Below are positions 27,605 through 36,802 of a DNA stretch of 64,000 nt, in pieces; position 1 is the first letter of the stretch, and each line of letters starts with the position of its first letter. Both the position numbers and the translations under genes were made by a program. The DNA is from Photobacterium aquae (GTDB taxonomy: Bacteria; Pseudomonadota; Gammaproteobacteria; Enterobacterales; Vibrionaceae). The stretch covers positions 186,001 through 250,000 of the forward strand of contig NZ_LDOT01000006.1 of the NCBI RefSeq assembly GCF_001029445.1. The letters run 5' to 3'. The notes beneath the pieces were generated by a model. The model saw nothing but the letters and a program-made list of their open reading frames with translations. It was not told the DNA's origin and did no database searches.

Positions 27605-27842
27605 TTTAACCATCATAGGGGAGACGAGATAGTTATTCCGACCCACCTAAGAAAATGGAAAATACAGGTAATTAAGTAACATCAAGACGTTACTTTGTGA
27701 AACAGTTTGGTGTTTCTTTCAACATTCGCGACTTATCGCAGAATTGCAGCCTGCTAAATTCGTGTCTCGTCACAGTCTGTAGGTGTAGTTATGTGGATAA
27801 TTTTTTCAGTTTTGTTTTTTAATGACTTTCGGAGTGTGCAGG

Positions 27843-28753
27843 ATGTACTACGGCTTTGATGTAGGCGGTACTAAAATTGAGTTTGGCGCCTTTAACGAGA
27901 AGCTTGAGCGTGTGGCAACAGAGCGTGTGCCAACACCCGGTGATGATTACGACAAGCTGTTAGATACCTTGGTTGGTCTAATCGAGAAAGCCGATCGGGA
28001 GTTTGGCTGCGAGGGCTTGGTAGGTATTGGCATCCCAGGTATGGAAGATGCGGAAGATGGTGCATTGCTGACGTCTAACGTACCCGCTGCTACAGGCCGC
28101 ACTCTACGAAAAGATTTAGAGCAACGTATTGGTCGTAAGGTTGCAATTGACAACGATGCTAACTGTTTTGCACTTTCTGAAGCGTGGGATGAAGCACTTC
28201 AGGGTGAAAAGTCAGTTCTGGGTCTGATTCTAGGAACCGGTTTTGGTGGTGGTATCGTGTTTGATGGTCAGGTATTCTCAGGCAAGAACCATGTTGCCGG
28301 TGAGCTTGGTCATACACGTATGCCAATTGATGCTTGGTTCCATCTCGGAGAAAAAGCTCCGCTGTTCGATTGTGGTTGCAAGAACAAGGGTTGTATTGAT
28401 AATTACTTGTCTGGCCGTGGATTTGAGCAACTTTACGCGCACTATTACGGCGAGCAGCGCTTAAAGCCATTGAAATCATCAAGCGTCATGGCGAAGGCGA
28501 CGAGAAAGCCCTTGAGCATGTAGATCGCTTCATGGAATTGCTTGCCATCTGTTTGGCAAACTTGTTCACCGGTCTTGATCCACATGTTGTTGTACTTGGC
28601 GGTGGCCTGTCCAATTTTGAATTGATTTATGAAGAGATGCCGAAGCGACTTCCTAAGCATCTTTTGTCAGTAGCCCGTGTTCCAAAAATCGTCAAAGCCA
28701 AGCATGGTGATGCTGGTGGTGTACGTGGGGCTGCTTTCCTGAATATTAAATAG
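27843..28753 (+). pseudogene. nagK: N-acetylglucosamine kinase, frameshifted
   Basis: A ROK-family sugar kinase, about 302 residues when the two frames are joined, that phosphorylates GlcNAc from peptidoglycan recycling or chitin. Visible motifs are the phosphate loop [12 protein letters not shown], the catalytic [20 protein letters not shown], the zinc-binding ROK signature [12 protein letters not shown], and the distal [11 protein letters not shown] and [12 protein letters not shown]. The frame breaks after HYYGEQ near 28457-28460, where GCGC stands; removing one GC pair gives GEQLKAIEII, aligning without a gap to E. coli (HQPLQAPEII). So the lesion looks like a 2-bp insertion that cuts the C-terminal third. 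ATG at 27843 has GGAG 8 bases upstream. Confidence 0.9.
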
Positions 28754-28774
28754 TTTCTCTATAGTGTCACTGTT

Positions 28775-28804
28775 AAAGCACCGGTAATACGGTGCTTTTT
28801 TTTG
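28775..28804 (+). terminator. Terminator after nagK
   Basis: AAAGCACCG / CGGTGCTTT stem with T-run. Confidence 0.92.
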
Positions 28805-28922
28805 TCTTGAAGTTCACTAAGCTGCTGAGGGAAGGAAATATTCCCCCTAAAACACAACTTGTCATTGCCTAGGGGGGGCAGTTTGCTAGAATCGCTGCTC
28901 TTTGTAATTAGCAGGAAATGTT

Positions 28923-30170
28923 ATGTCTTTTCACTCTTTGGGGCTGAATAGCCAATTGGTTAATAATGTTCAGGCGCTTGGCTTTGAGCAGCCGACTTCC
29001 GTGCAGGTGCAGGCGATCCCCGAGGTGATGGCTGGGCATGATGTCTTGGCTGGCGCTCAAACGGGTACGGGTAAAACGGCGGCATTTGGTTTGCCGCTGC
29101 TTGATAAGTTGATGGCCTCGGGTGACCGACCTGCAGAAAAACAGGCGAGATCTTTGATTTTGACACCAACCCGTGAATTGGCGCAGCAGGTATTTGATAG
29201 CTTAACAAGCTATAGCAAGGATACCGGTCTGAAGGTGGCGGTTGCTTACGGTGGCACCAGTATCAAAATGCAGGTTCAAGCATTGGCTGGTGGTGTTGAT
29301 ATTTTGGTGGCGACACCTGGACGCCTTCTTGATCACGCTTATGTGGGGACGGTTGATCTGAGCTTGGTGAATACGCTGGTTTTAGATGAAGCCGATCGTA
29401 TGCTGGATATGGGCTTTATTGATGATATCAAGCGCATTATGAAGCGCCTTGGCAGAGAGCGTCAGACGTTGTTTTTCTCGGCGACTTTCGGTAAAGCGGT
29501 GAAAAAGCTGGCCTATGATATTTTGACAGACCCTAAACTGATCGAAGTAACGCCTGCTAACTCGACGGCAGTTACCGTTGAGCAGATGGTGTACCCAGTT
29601 GACAAACATCGTAAGCAAGAGCTGTTGTCTTATTTGATTGGCTCTCGCAATTGGCAGCAGGTCTTGGTGTTTACCAAAACGAAACAAGGCTCAGACGAGC
29701 TAGCCAAAGAGTTGGGCAAGGATGGGATTAAGGCTGCCTCTATTAATGGTGATAAAAGCCAAGGCGCTCGCCAACGTGCACTCAATGATTTCAAAGAGGG
29801 CAAGGTGCGCGTGCTGGTTGCGACAGACGTAGCTGCCCGTGGTCTGGATATTGAGCAGTTAGAGTACGTTGTTAATTTTGATATGCCATTCAAAGCGGAA
29901 GACTACGTTCACCGCATTGGCCGAACAGGTCGTGCTGGAATGAAAGGGCACGCGATTTCACTGATGAGCTTAGACGAAGAGTGGGCACTCCGTGCGATTG
30001 AAGAGCTGCTAGATAGCCGATTGCCACAGGAATGGCTTGAGGGGTATGAGCCAGATCCTTTCGCGGTTGTACCGAATGACAAACGCCCATCCCGCTCAAA
30101 AGATAAGCGCAGAGCTAAAGCCAAGTCGCAAATTCATAAAAATCGGGGACGTCACCAGAAAAGAGGTTGA
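28923..30170 (+). CDS. rhlE: DEAD-box ATP-dependent RNA helicase RhlE-type
   Basis: A 415-residue DEAD-box helicase with a full motif set: Q motif (GFEQPTSVQVQAIP), AQTGTGKT, PTRELAQQ, TPGRLLD, VLDEADRMLDMGF, FSATF, and in the second lobe VATDVAARGLDIE and HRIGRTGRAG. The tail from about residue 380 is basic (RRAKAKSQIHKNRGRHQKRG), as in RhlE proteins that bind rRNA during ribosome assembly. AGGA lies 7 bases before the ATG. RhlE is the best match, but other small DEAD-box paralogues of vibrios are similar. A terminator follows. Confidence 0.88.
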   Translation: MSFHSLGLNSQLVNNVQALGFEQPTSVQVQAIPEVMAGHDVLAGAQTGTGKTAAFGLPLLDKLMASGDRPAEKQARSLILTPTRELAQQVFDSLTSYSKDTGLKVAVAYGGTSIKMQVQALAGGVDILVATPGRLLDHAYVGTVDLSLVNTLVLDEADRMLDMGFIDDIKRIMKRLGRERQTLFFSATFGKAVKKLAYDILTDPKLIEVTPANSTAVTVEQMVYPVDKHRKQELLSYLIGSRNWQQVLVFTKTKQGSDELAKELGKDGIKAASINGDKSQGARQRALNDFKEGKVRVLVATDVAARGLDIEQLEYVVNFDMPFKAEDYVHRIGRTGRAGMKGHAISLMSLDEEWALRAIEELLDSRLPQEWLEGYEPDPFAVVPNDKRPSRSKDKRRAKAKSQIHKNRGRHQKRG

Positions 30171-30238
30171 TATTTGAGTGAAATGTGCGCATTATCAGTA
30201 GGCTAGAAAGTTAATTCGTGACAAGAATTAGTAATTTT

Positions 30239-30262
30239 AACAGAGGTTTACCTCTGTTTTTT
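30239..30262 (+). terminator. Terminator after rhlE
   Basis: AACAGAGGT / ACCTCTGTT with a TT loop and six T. Confidence 0.85.
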
Positions 30263-30314
30263 CCTTGTTGCGGTTCAATGAAAATGATAATGCGTACATT
30301 GAGTAGGTGAAAGC

Positions 30315-31622
30315 GTGGACAGGCTCAGACTACGGCTACGATATACAGCATATATATTGTTGTCGTTCTCATTTTTTTCTTATCTTTTCTATATGCTTGG
30401 TGGCTTTAACAAGGAATTTGTTGTCAGTGCTAAAAACGCCGCCTTTTCCAGTATTGATGACACGACGCAAGGTGGCGACACTCAAACGTATCTTGATATA
30501 GATGGTGAGTCGATAGTCCTCAATTGTGAACTGGGCAAAGCCGGGCAATGGCCATTTTGTGAAATCGCCATTAATTTTACCAATATTGCCCGTGGTATCG
30601 ACTTATCTACTTATCATTCTGTGGGCATTGATGTTGATTATTTTAGCCCCGTGGATGACGAGAGAATCCGTGTTTACCTCCGCAATTACGACCCATCTTA
30701 TTCCAGCGAAAATGATCCCATTTCACTTAAGTTCAACGCGATAGAGTATGCGCCCGGGGCCGGTAACGGACTGTTAGTGATCCCGATGGATTCCTTTCAG
30801 GTACTCTCTTGGTGGATCGCTGAATATGCCATACCGATTGAAAAAGCAGGCCCCGAATTCTCACAAATCCAAACCATAGAAATTGCAACGGGCAGTTTTG
30901 TTAAACCGACGAACTACACGATCCGACTCAATAAGCTGGTTTTTTACGGGCAATGGATATCTGAATCGACGCTATTGCGGATAAACATGATGTTGTGGAT
31001 TAGTGCGGCGGTTGTTTTTCTCTATTTTGAACGTCGGCGGTTAAATTTTCAGTTACAGCAAGTTGTGGCAAAGGCGGATTTTCTCAAAGATGCCAATAAG
31101 AATTTGTATCAGAAGTCGATGAAATTTGAGGAGCTTGCCTTTACCGATAATCTGACAGGCACTCAGAACCGTCACGCCGTTGACTCTTGGCTTAGCGAAA
31201 TCTTGGATTTTTCTCGACTTAATTGCCATTCATTTTCAATTATTTATATCGATATTGATCATTTCAAACGTATCAACGATCAGTTTGGTCACCATTGCGG
31301 GGATGAAGTTCTCAAGGAATTTGGTCGAGTATTGAATTTGCGCGCCAGAAAAACGGATGTGGTTGTTCGCTGGGGAGGGGAAGAGTTTATTATTTTTTGC
31401 CCGGCGACAAATTTGCGTAGCGCGCAGGAATTTGCCGAGCAACTTCGGAATATTGTTGAGCATTATCATTGGAGCCTGGGTACAACAATAACTTGCAGCC
31501 TAGGGGTTGCCGAGTACCGTATTGATGAGTCGGTAGATGAGTTTATCAGTCGTGCCGATAGTGCGTTGTATCTGGCGAAAGAGCAGGGACGAAATAGGGT
31601 GGAAATTTCACCGGTATCTTGA
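30315..31622 (+). CDS. Membrane-anchored GGDEF diguanylate cyclase
   Basis: A 435-residue protein. Residues about 10-32 form a membrane segment (YTAYILLSFSFFSYLFYML), followed by a periplasmic beta-sandwich-like domain of about 190 residues resembling carbohydrate-binding modules (VGIDVDYFSPVDDERIRVYLRN), a second membrane helix (INMMLWISAAVVFLYFERRR), a short coiled coil and a GGDEF domain with IDIDHFKRINDQFG and active site WGGEEF preceded by I-site RKTD. Predicted to sense a periplasmic ligand and make cyclic di-GMP. GTG start with AGGTG upstream. The CBM-like call is by eye and tentative; catalysis is well supported. Confidence 0.9.
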   Translation: MDRLRLRLRYTAYILLSFSFFSYLFYMLGGFNKEFVVSAKNAAFSSIDDTTQGGDTQTYLDIDGESIVLNCELGKAGQWPFCEIAINFTNIARGIDLSTYHSVGIDVDYFSPVDDERIRVYLRNYDPSYSSENDPISLKFNAIEYAPGAGNGLLVIPMDSFQVLSWWIAEYAIPIEKAGPEFSQIQTIEIATGSFVKPTNYTIRLNKLVFYGQWISESTLLRINMMLWISAAVVFLYFERRRLNFQLQQVVAKADFLKDANKNLYQKSMKFEELAFTDNLTGTQNRHAVDSWLSEILDFSRLNCHSFSIIYIDIDHFKRINDQFGHHCGDEVLKEFGRVLNLRARKTDVVVRWGGEEFIIFCPATNLRSAQEFAEQLRNIVEHYHWSLGTTITCSLGVAEYRIDESVDEFISRADSALYLAKEQGRNRVEISPVS

Positions 31623-31634
31623 GATAGATGAAAA

Positions 31635-31670
31635 CAACAAGGCCAGCAGATGCTGGCCTTGTTGCATTTT
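31635..31670. terminator. Bidirectional terminator between GGDEF and DASS genes
   Basis: 14-bp perfect stem (CAACAAGGCCAGCA / TGCTGGCCTTGTTG) between converging genes; T-rich beyond. Confidence 0.8.
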
Positions 31671-31682
31671 AGAGGGCGGTGC

Positions 31683-33053
31683 TTACCAGAACAAGTAGGC
31701 AAAGATTGATAGGGCACCAATACAAGCAATGTTAAGGTATATACCTGCTCGCATCATCTCTGATTGTTTGATATGACCAGAACCAAATACGATGGCATTA
31801 GGCGGTGTCGCGACTGGCAACATGAAGGCACACGAGGCCGATACTGCGATTAATGCCGACAGGACGACAGGTGATACCCCGAGCGCTTCGGCAACGGTTG
31901 CAAATACAGGCACAAGCAAGGCGGCACTCGCGGTATTGCTGGCAAATTCCGTAAGGAAAACAACAAAACCAGCTATAACGAGGATAGTGAAAAATAGCCC
32001 TGCCTGATCGAGGAATGCACTAAGGCTGTGTGCCAAGAAGATGCTAGTACCCGTTGCCTTGAGGATGTTACTCAGACAGATGCCACCGCCAAACAGTAGC
32101 AGTACGCCCCAGTCAGTCGACTTCTCAATATCTTTCCACTTAACAACCCGTGATGCACCAAGAAGAACAATAGCGCCTAGTGCAACCAAGGTGTCAAATT
32201 TACTAAAACCGCCAAGGAACGCATTGATGGGCTTGCTGAAAACCCAGAAGGTAACAGTTAAAAGGAAGATGGCCAAAGTAATAAGCTTGCCGTTGCTCCA
32301 GGCGACTGGCTGGTGATCAAGCTCAAAAGTATGGTTTAGGTTCGGTTTGATCAAAAAGTACAAGATGGCTATGGTGATTGGCAGCAAGATAATGGAAATA
32401 GGCAAACCGAAGGCCATCCATTCTGAGAAACTCAAGCCTACCTCTGCTGCAGCAATGGCGTTGGGTGGGCTGCCCACGACCGTCGCGATACCGCCAATAC
32501 TGGCGCAATAAGCGATCCCCAGCAAAACGAAGACATAAGTGCTACGCTCGCTCTTGGCGTTAACTTTGTTGAGAATCCCCAAGACAAGCGGCAGCATCAT
32601 TGCCGTGGTTGCGGTATTTGAGATCCACATTGATAGCGCAGCCGTGACACCAAATAGCATAAAAACAGCCACTGACATTTTGCCTTTGGCCACTAGTAGC
32701 ACCTTGTCGGCAATGGCTTTGTCTAGCTCTTGTTTGTGAAGCGCCGCGGCAAGCGCAAAGCCCCCTAAAAAGAGAAATATAATGGGGTTGGCAAAGTTGC
32801 TAAGGGCTTGTGGTGTTTTGAAAATACCAAAGCCAATAGCCAGCAGCGGTACAAGAATGGCTGTAATACTGACGTGCAAGGCTTCAGTTAGCCATAGTAC
32901 GGCGATAAAAGTCAGAATACTGATACCTACAACGATGTCATGTTCGAAAGGCAATGTATTGAGCATAACGACAAACAATGCGATATCGGCCAGTAGGATG
33001 AGGCTGTTTCGGTCAAACAGCCAGTTTCTTAGAGTCATGGCTAAGGCTGTCAT
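31683..33053 (-). CDS. DASS-family sodium/dicarboxylate-type symporter
   Basis: A 456-residue polytopic inner-membrane carrier (about 11-12 hydrophobic segments) of the divalent anion:sodium symporter family (SLC13, as VcINDY). The two substrate/sodium-binding SNT motifs are visible: [14 protein letters not shown] in the N-terminal half and [15 protein letters not shown] in the C-terminal half, with the conserved PPNA segments [13 protein letters not shown] and [12 protein letters not shown], which show the inverted repeat of the fold. It should import C4-dicarboxylates, citrate or sulfate with sodium; substrate cannot be read. AAGGA lies 7 bases before the ATG. Single gene, no linked sensor. 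Confidence 0.9.
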   Translation of the reverse strand: MTALAMTLRNWLFDRNSLILLADIALFVVMLNTLPFEHDIVVGISILTFIAVLWLTEALHVSITAILVPLLAIGFGIFKTPQALSNFANPIIFLFLGGFALAAALHKQELDKAIADKVLLVAKGKMSVAVFMLFGVTAALSMWISNTATTAMMLPLVLGILNKVNAKSERSTYVFVLLGIAYCASIGGIATVVGSPPNAIAAAEVGLSFSEWMAFGLPISIILLPITIAILYFLIKPNLNHTFELDHQPVAWSNGKLITLAIFLLTVTFWVFSKPINAFLGGFSKFDTLVALGAIVLLGASRVVKWKDIEKSTDWGVLLLFGGGICLSNILKATGTSIFLAHSLSAFLDQAGLFFTILVIAGFVVFLTEFASNTASAALLVPVFATVAEALGVSPVVLSALIAVSASCAFMLPVATPPNAIVFGSGHIKQSEMMRAGIYLNIACIGALSIFAYLFW

Positions 33054-33284
33054 AATTTTTCCTTGTGCTGATTATAGTAATAGGATGGCCAAGATTCCCT
33101 GTCACATCCGCTACGACAAATGTTACCAGTTGTTTTTGCTTTGTTAAGTTGTGGTTGGTTGATAATTAACCTAACTGTAATCGCATTGTTGTTTTTGTGA
33201 GTCTGTGACCGTGGAATGTGTAGATTTCTACCCATTAGGAGCGGCAGTTTTTTGGAGGCGGAGGCTGTCTGGTTTCGTTGAAAC

Positions 33285-33312
33285 AAAAAAAGAGCCACTG
33301 ATGTGGCTCTTC
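33285..33312 (-). terminator. Terminator of sanA
   Basis: On the minus strand AGAGCCAC / GTGGCTCT with ATCA loop followed by seven T. Confidence 0.88.
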
Positions 33313-33315
33313 AGA

Positions 33316-34002
33316 TTAGTGTGGCTTGGGAGACGGGGGGCCTTCGAGAGTATTGTCACTCTGTTTAATGGGCTCTGGCGGGCCAGGAAATTTTGGTTGT
33401 ACGTTTAATACATACAGGTCAATTACCGCTTTGATACGCGCAAGCACTTCCCGTATATGAATTCTCAGACCGGCTAACCCCTTAGGTTCAGGAACCGCAA
33501 GACAAATAGCATCGATATTATTACGTTCGGCAATAAACAAGGCTCGCTCACAGTGGAAACGCTGCGTGATAATGACAAAATGATCGGCTTCGAAGACATT
33601 CTTAGCTCTCACCACAGAGTCCAGTGTTCTAAATCCAGCATAATCCAGAACAATGTCTTGATCTGGAATACCGGCTCTGAGCAAGTCGCGTTTCATCGTC
33701 CATGGTTCATTGTATGAACGATGGGCATTATCGCCGCTAAGCAGCAAGACATTAATTTTTTCTTTCTTGTATAACGCTTTAGCCGCATCGATTCGGTATT
33801 TGTAGTAGGGGTTGAGGGACTTGGCGATATATTTGCTGGTACCTAGGACGAGGCCGATGGAGCGAGCAGGGATTGCATCTGCGGTATCAAAGATACGCGC
33901 TTGAGTTTGGGTTGAAAACCATCTATCCAGTAGTAAAGCTGATGCAATCAGCATAATCAGCAATAACACGCTGATTCTGAGAAGGTTTAGCAGCTTCATC
34001 AT
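33316..34002 (-). CDS. sanA: SanA/YdcF-family inner-membrane protein
   Basis: A 228-residue DUF218 protein: one N-terminal membrane helix (ISVLLLIMLIASALLL) and a periplasmic Rossmann-like domain with GLVLGTSKY, YYKYRIDAAKALY, LLLSGDNAHRSYNEP, VLDYAGFRTLDSVVRA and ITQRFHCERALFIA, all close to E. coli SanA, which supports the envelope barrier to vancomycin at high temperature. The C-terminus is proline-rich (GPPEPIKQ and GPPSPKPH). The chosen start has two adjacent ATGs and no strong ribosome site, so the precise start is open. Single gene. Confidence 0.92.
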   Translation of the reverse strand: MMKLLNLLRISVLLLIMLIASALLLDRWFSTQTQARIFDTADAIPARSIGLVLGTSKYIAKSLNPYYKYRIDAAKALYKKEKINVLLLSGDNAHRSYNEPWTMKRDLLRAGIPDQDIVLDYAGFRTLDSVVRAKNVFEADHFVIITQRFHCERALFIAERNNIDAICLAVPEPKGLAGLRIHIREVLARIKAVIDLYVLNVQPKFPGPPEPIKQSDNTLEGPPSPKPH

Positions 34003-34150
34003 TATAATTTATGTACCTTAGGAATCATACGCTCAGTTGCGGGCATTAAATAAAACAGTATAAGTATACTATCTTAATTTATTGATAAATTTATGTAAAA
34101 TATTGGTCGGACTAGATAGGGGATGATAAATGGCTCGTATTGATGCGGGG

Positions 34151-34248
34151 AAAGCCTTTTGGTCGGACATACTGGATTTGAACCAGCGACCCCTACTCCC
34201 CCAGAGTAGTGCGCTACCAAACTGCGCTAATGTCCGCCAAAAGGCTTT
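34151..34248 (-). repeat. 12-bp inverted repeat embracing tRNA-Pro
   Basis: AAAGCCTTTTGG (34151-34162) and CCAAAAGGCTTT (34237-34248). In the precursor RNA leader and trailer pair and extend the acceptor stem, including the CCA end; the trailer arm followed by more pyrimidines may act as terminator. Confidence 0.8.
34160..34236 (-). tRNA. tRNA-Pro (anticodon GGG), CCA encoded
   Basis: A 77-nt tRNA read on the minus strand: acceptor CGGACAT / ATGTCCG, D arm TAGCGCAG..GGTAGCGC, anticodon arm CTACT-CTGGGGG-AGTAG giving anticodon GGG, T arm CTGGTTCAAATCCAG, discriminator A and genomic CCA. Strongly similar to E. coli proL. Flanking bases 34151-34162 and 34237-34248 form a 12-bp inverted repeat. 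Confidence 0.97.
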
Positions 34249-34402
34249 ATATTCATCGCCTTAACAGGCAATGAAAATCATTCTACCTAACAAGGGTGAT
34301 AAAGCAAGGGATTGAATTTCAGAATTCATGCAAAGCTCTCATTTCTTGTTGTTGAATATGATTGTGTGGCGATAAAAACATCATGTTCGGTGATGTTTAA
34401 AC

Positions 34403-34478
34403 GGTTACCTCAAGGTAGCGCGATGCCGTTTATGAGAATAGATAACGGTGTCGTTTAAATGAATACCTTGAGGTAACC
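34403..34478. repeat. 15-bp perfect inverted repeat downstream of the RNase T2 gene
   Basis: GGTTACCTCAAGGTA and TACCTTGAGGTAACC with 46 bases between. No T-run. Each arm is itself a near-palindrome (TACCTCAAGGTA). Looks like an intergenic repeat element. Confidence 0.7.
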
Positions 34479-34488
34479 CAAAGGTTTG

Positions 34489-35520
34489 TTAGTCTTCAAT
34501 GACGATTGTGGCGCTACAATTTCCTCTGAAATTTTTCATGGGCTTCGCTTGGCCAAGCATCGTTTCGAGAGATGAATTGTTTTCAATATCCAAAGGGAGT
34601 GAGATCCTGACTTCTTGAAGATAGCGCTTTTTCAAGCATGACAATTGGATCCTGCGGACAGTATCTTGGCCTAGTTGACGTTGTAGTTCTGTTTGCATCT
34701 TCTTTACTGAGATTCGCTCTCCTGCATTGTGCTTAATATATTGACCGATTGCAGAAGCATCAACGCGTTTTACGAGATCAGCAGCAAGAAGGAAATAGCT
34801 ATCATCATCAAGGGCTTGGCATGCTCCGTGCTTTTTCCATTGGTATGCGCCAAAGTCTTGTTGATACAAAAAATTCGGCATCCACGGGGCAATGGCATCA
34901 ATCGTCGATGGTTTGAGTGATAGCTTATTGTTTGGGTCACAATACCCGTACTTTATTCCGCAGGAAGCACGGTTGGGCCATAAACCGTGCAAGGTGAGAT
35001 GATCAATACTCAACGTGTTATTGTTCAGTGCCTTGCATTCAGGTTTATTGTTGGCCGCATTGCTGTGTTCGCAGAATCCACGTTGCCAGCTTACTGCAAG
35101 AACATAGGAGTCATGTTGGTTTGCGACATCGCATTGTTTATTGTTGTGGTTTGTTGTTTTAGTGGAGACGTTAGCTGGAGGGCTAGAGATCGAGCCTAAT
35201 TGGCCGCAAGAACGATTAACCCAACGAAGTGGCGGGGTAGCGTCATTGAATTTAAGCTGTACCCAGTCACCATCGGGTTTATTAAGTAGATATGCCTGAT
35301 AGCGTGTACCTGTTTGGGTATGGATATTATTTGGGTTGCTCTGTTTGCGAAACGACTGATAGGCAGGGCAGGCCTGTGTCGCTTGGAAGTGGGTATCGAT
35401 TTTTACCGAGGCTAAGCCTGTTGAGGGTAGAGCTAAGCCACTGATAAGTATACAAGCTGCGTATCGAGCCTGTGTTGAGCTAAGCCTTGTCCACGAGAAC
35501 ACCGAAAGTAAAGGATGCAT
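34489..35520 (-). CDS. Ribonuclease T2 family protein (RNase I-like)
   Basis: A 343-residue secreted endoribonuclease. The two T2 active-site motifs are present: LTLHGLWPN (CAS I, catalytic His) and YQWKKHGAC (CAS II, catalytic Lys/His). An N-terminal hydrophobic signal (LISGLALPSTGLA) exports it to the periplasm, and many Cys pairs (QACPAY, CEHS, CGIKYGYC, LSCLKKR) fit disulfides. It would degrade extracellular or periplasmic RNA to nucleotides. It is longer than E. coli RNase I because of an extra N-terminal domain of about 90 residues (SH3-like: GTRYQAYLLNKPDGDWVQLK). Single gene, facing a terminator-like repeat. Confidence 0.92.
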   Translation of the reverse strand: MHPLLSVFSWTRLSSTQARYAACILISGLALPSTGLASVKIDTHFQATQACPAYQSFRKQSNPNNIHTQTGTRYQAYLLNKPDGDWVQLKFNDATPPLRWVNRSCGQLGSISSPPANVSTKTTNHNNKQCDVANQHDSYVLAVSWQRGFCEHSNAANNKPECKALNNNTLSIDHLTLHGLWPNRASCGIKYGYCDPNNKLSLKPSTIDAIAPWMPNFLYQQDFGAYQWKKHGACQALDDDSYFLLAADLVKRVDASAIGQYIKHNAGERISVKKMQTELQRQLGQDTVRRIQLSCLKKRYLQEVRISLPLDIENNSSLETMLGQAKPMKNFRGNCSATIVIED

Positions 35521-35956
35521 AGATTGCCGTCTGTTGGGTGAGTAATGGTGAGACTCAAATTATGTCCGACTATTGCCAAATAGAAAAGTGTGAACCAAAC
35601 TTAAAAAACAAGCTGATAGTTTTAAAAATGCGTCAGTTTTTGTCAGTATGGTTTGACGGTAGACCTTTCCCTAAACTGAATTGTTGTGAATTTTATTAGA
35701 TTTGTGTTCACAAGGGTTCAAACTAGAGGTATTATCTGCCTATCTACCATTTTGGTCGCACTAGATCGATCCTGTTTAGTGTCTTATCCTTTCACGATAA
35801 TGTTCAGGTGACATTTTTTGCGAATTACTACACATCTGTTGATGTAACTATTCATTGTATATTTCGATTATCATGCTCGGAGTACTTCCACAATTTCATG
35901 TCGATAAAATCGATTTAATTGCTCCCAACGTGATTTCGATTTTAGAGGTATAATTC
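35521..35956. other. Divergent intergenic region (RNase T2 / TsrA-like)
   Basis: About 435 AT-rich bases containing promoters for both genes. A short palindrome (TCGATAAAATCGA) lies near 35900. No gene seen. Confidence 0.45.
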
Positions 35957-36295
35957 ATGGATAATTTTGCGGCTGCCGAAAAGGCGCTTGCGGCGATGCT
36001 GAAAGGTGTTGAACAAAAGAATGGTTCAGTATCTGTTGATACTAAAACCGGTGTTGTGAAGGAAGAGCGAGTTGATTATCGCCAAGTCCTAATTGATTTC
36101 GCAGACGAAGTACCAGGTCGTCAAAAAGCGGTAATCAAGCGTATGCCAATTCAGAAAATCAATAATTTGATTGCTGTTCTTCATGAATTTAAAGAAGAAG
36201 CGCGTCAGGTACGAATGACTGAAATTCTGGCTCTTATGGAAAAAGACGGCGTTCATCCAGAAGAGTTATTTGCCGAACAGGACGAAGCCTTATAA
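35957..36295 (+). CDS. TsrA-like / H-NS-related small regulator (tentative)
   Basis: A 112-residue protein with a helical, charged sequence. The C-terminal part (FKEEARQVRMTEILALMEKDGVHPEELF, shown in two overlapping parts as ARQVRMTEILALMEKDG and GVHPEELFAE) resembles the H-NS oligomerisation/linker pattern (MLIADGIDPNELL). Vibrios have a small H-NS-like global repressor, TsrA, of about this size, which represses type VI secretion and virulence genes; I think this is its orthologue but could not align it. AGAGG lies 8 bases before the ATG. Single gene with a large regulatory region on both sides. Confidence 0.55.
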   Translation: MDNFAAAEKALAAMLKGVEQKNGSVSVDTKTGVVKEERVDYRQVLIDFADEVPGRQKAVIKRMPIQKINNLIAVLHEFKEEARQVRMTEILALMEKDGVHPEELFAEQDEAL

Positions 36296-36802
36296 TACCT
36301 GTTTCATACTGTTGGTCTTTCAGCAGTATTGCGATTTAATTCGCAAATAATAACGACCCAGTAAATGAGTAGAAATATAGCGTCTAGCTAGGGTGTTCTT
36401 CGCCTAAATTATACCTGAGCATTATGACTCGGTGTCGATATTTGTGATTGCCTCTTTGCGCACCAAGAGATTGGTGCGCAACCTTCGTTATTCCATCCTT
36501 GTATTCTGTATATCCAGTAGCGGTCTGCACTGCCTACAAATCAATGGCTTAATGTCCTCTTACACATCGGCATGGACGAGCTTGCTGATGGAGTTTGGGT
36601 ATAATGCTGAATATGAAAAATGTTTGGTAAATTCAGTCAGTGGTATATCTAGTGATTTAAAGATATACGTTATTACATCATGATCGAGGACTTTATCTAA
36701 AAGGCATACTTTCTCCTTGCTTTGAAACTAGTATCTTGATTTAGTTTAGGTATATTCAGAATTGGTAATGCACAGAGACAACTGTGCTGATGAATACCTA
36801 AG
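36296..36802. other. Gene-less region with strong GNRA-loop hairpin
   Basis: About 505 bp between the TsrA-like gene and an ABC pair. A TTGCG-ATTTAATT-CGCAA hairpin near 36328 may end the upstream transcript. A second, much stronger hairpin is listed separately. The 83-codon plus-strand frame at 36432 has no ribosome site or family resemblance. Confidence 0.5.
36456..36481. repeat. Perfect 11-bp hairpin with GAGA tetraloop
   Basis: TTGCGCACCAA-GAGA-TTGGTGCGCAA. GAGA is a GNRA tetraloop, so the plus-strand RNA would be very stable. No T-run follows, so it is either a structured RNA element, a small RNA domain or a palindromic protein site. Confidence 0.6.

Noticed and set aside
30280..30298. 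Fur-box-like sequence before the membrane GGDEF gene
   Set aside because: About 13 of 19 matches by eye, with the right half poor; not enough to claim.
36432..36683. 83-codon plus-strand frame as a gene
   Set aside because: No ribosome site, no family resemblance, and it overlaps the strong hairpin.
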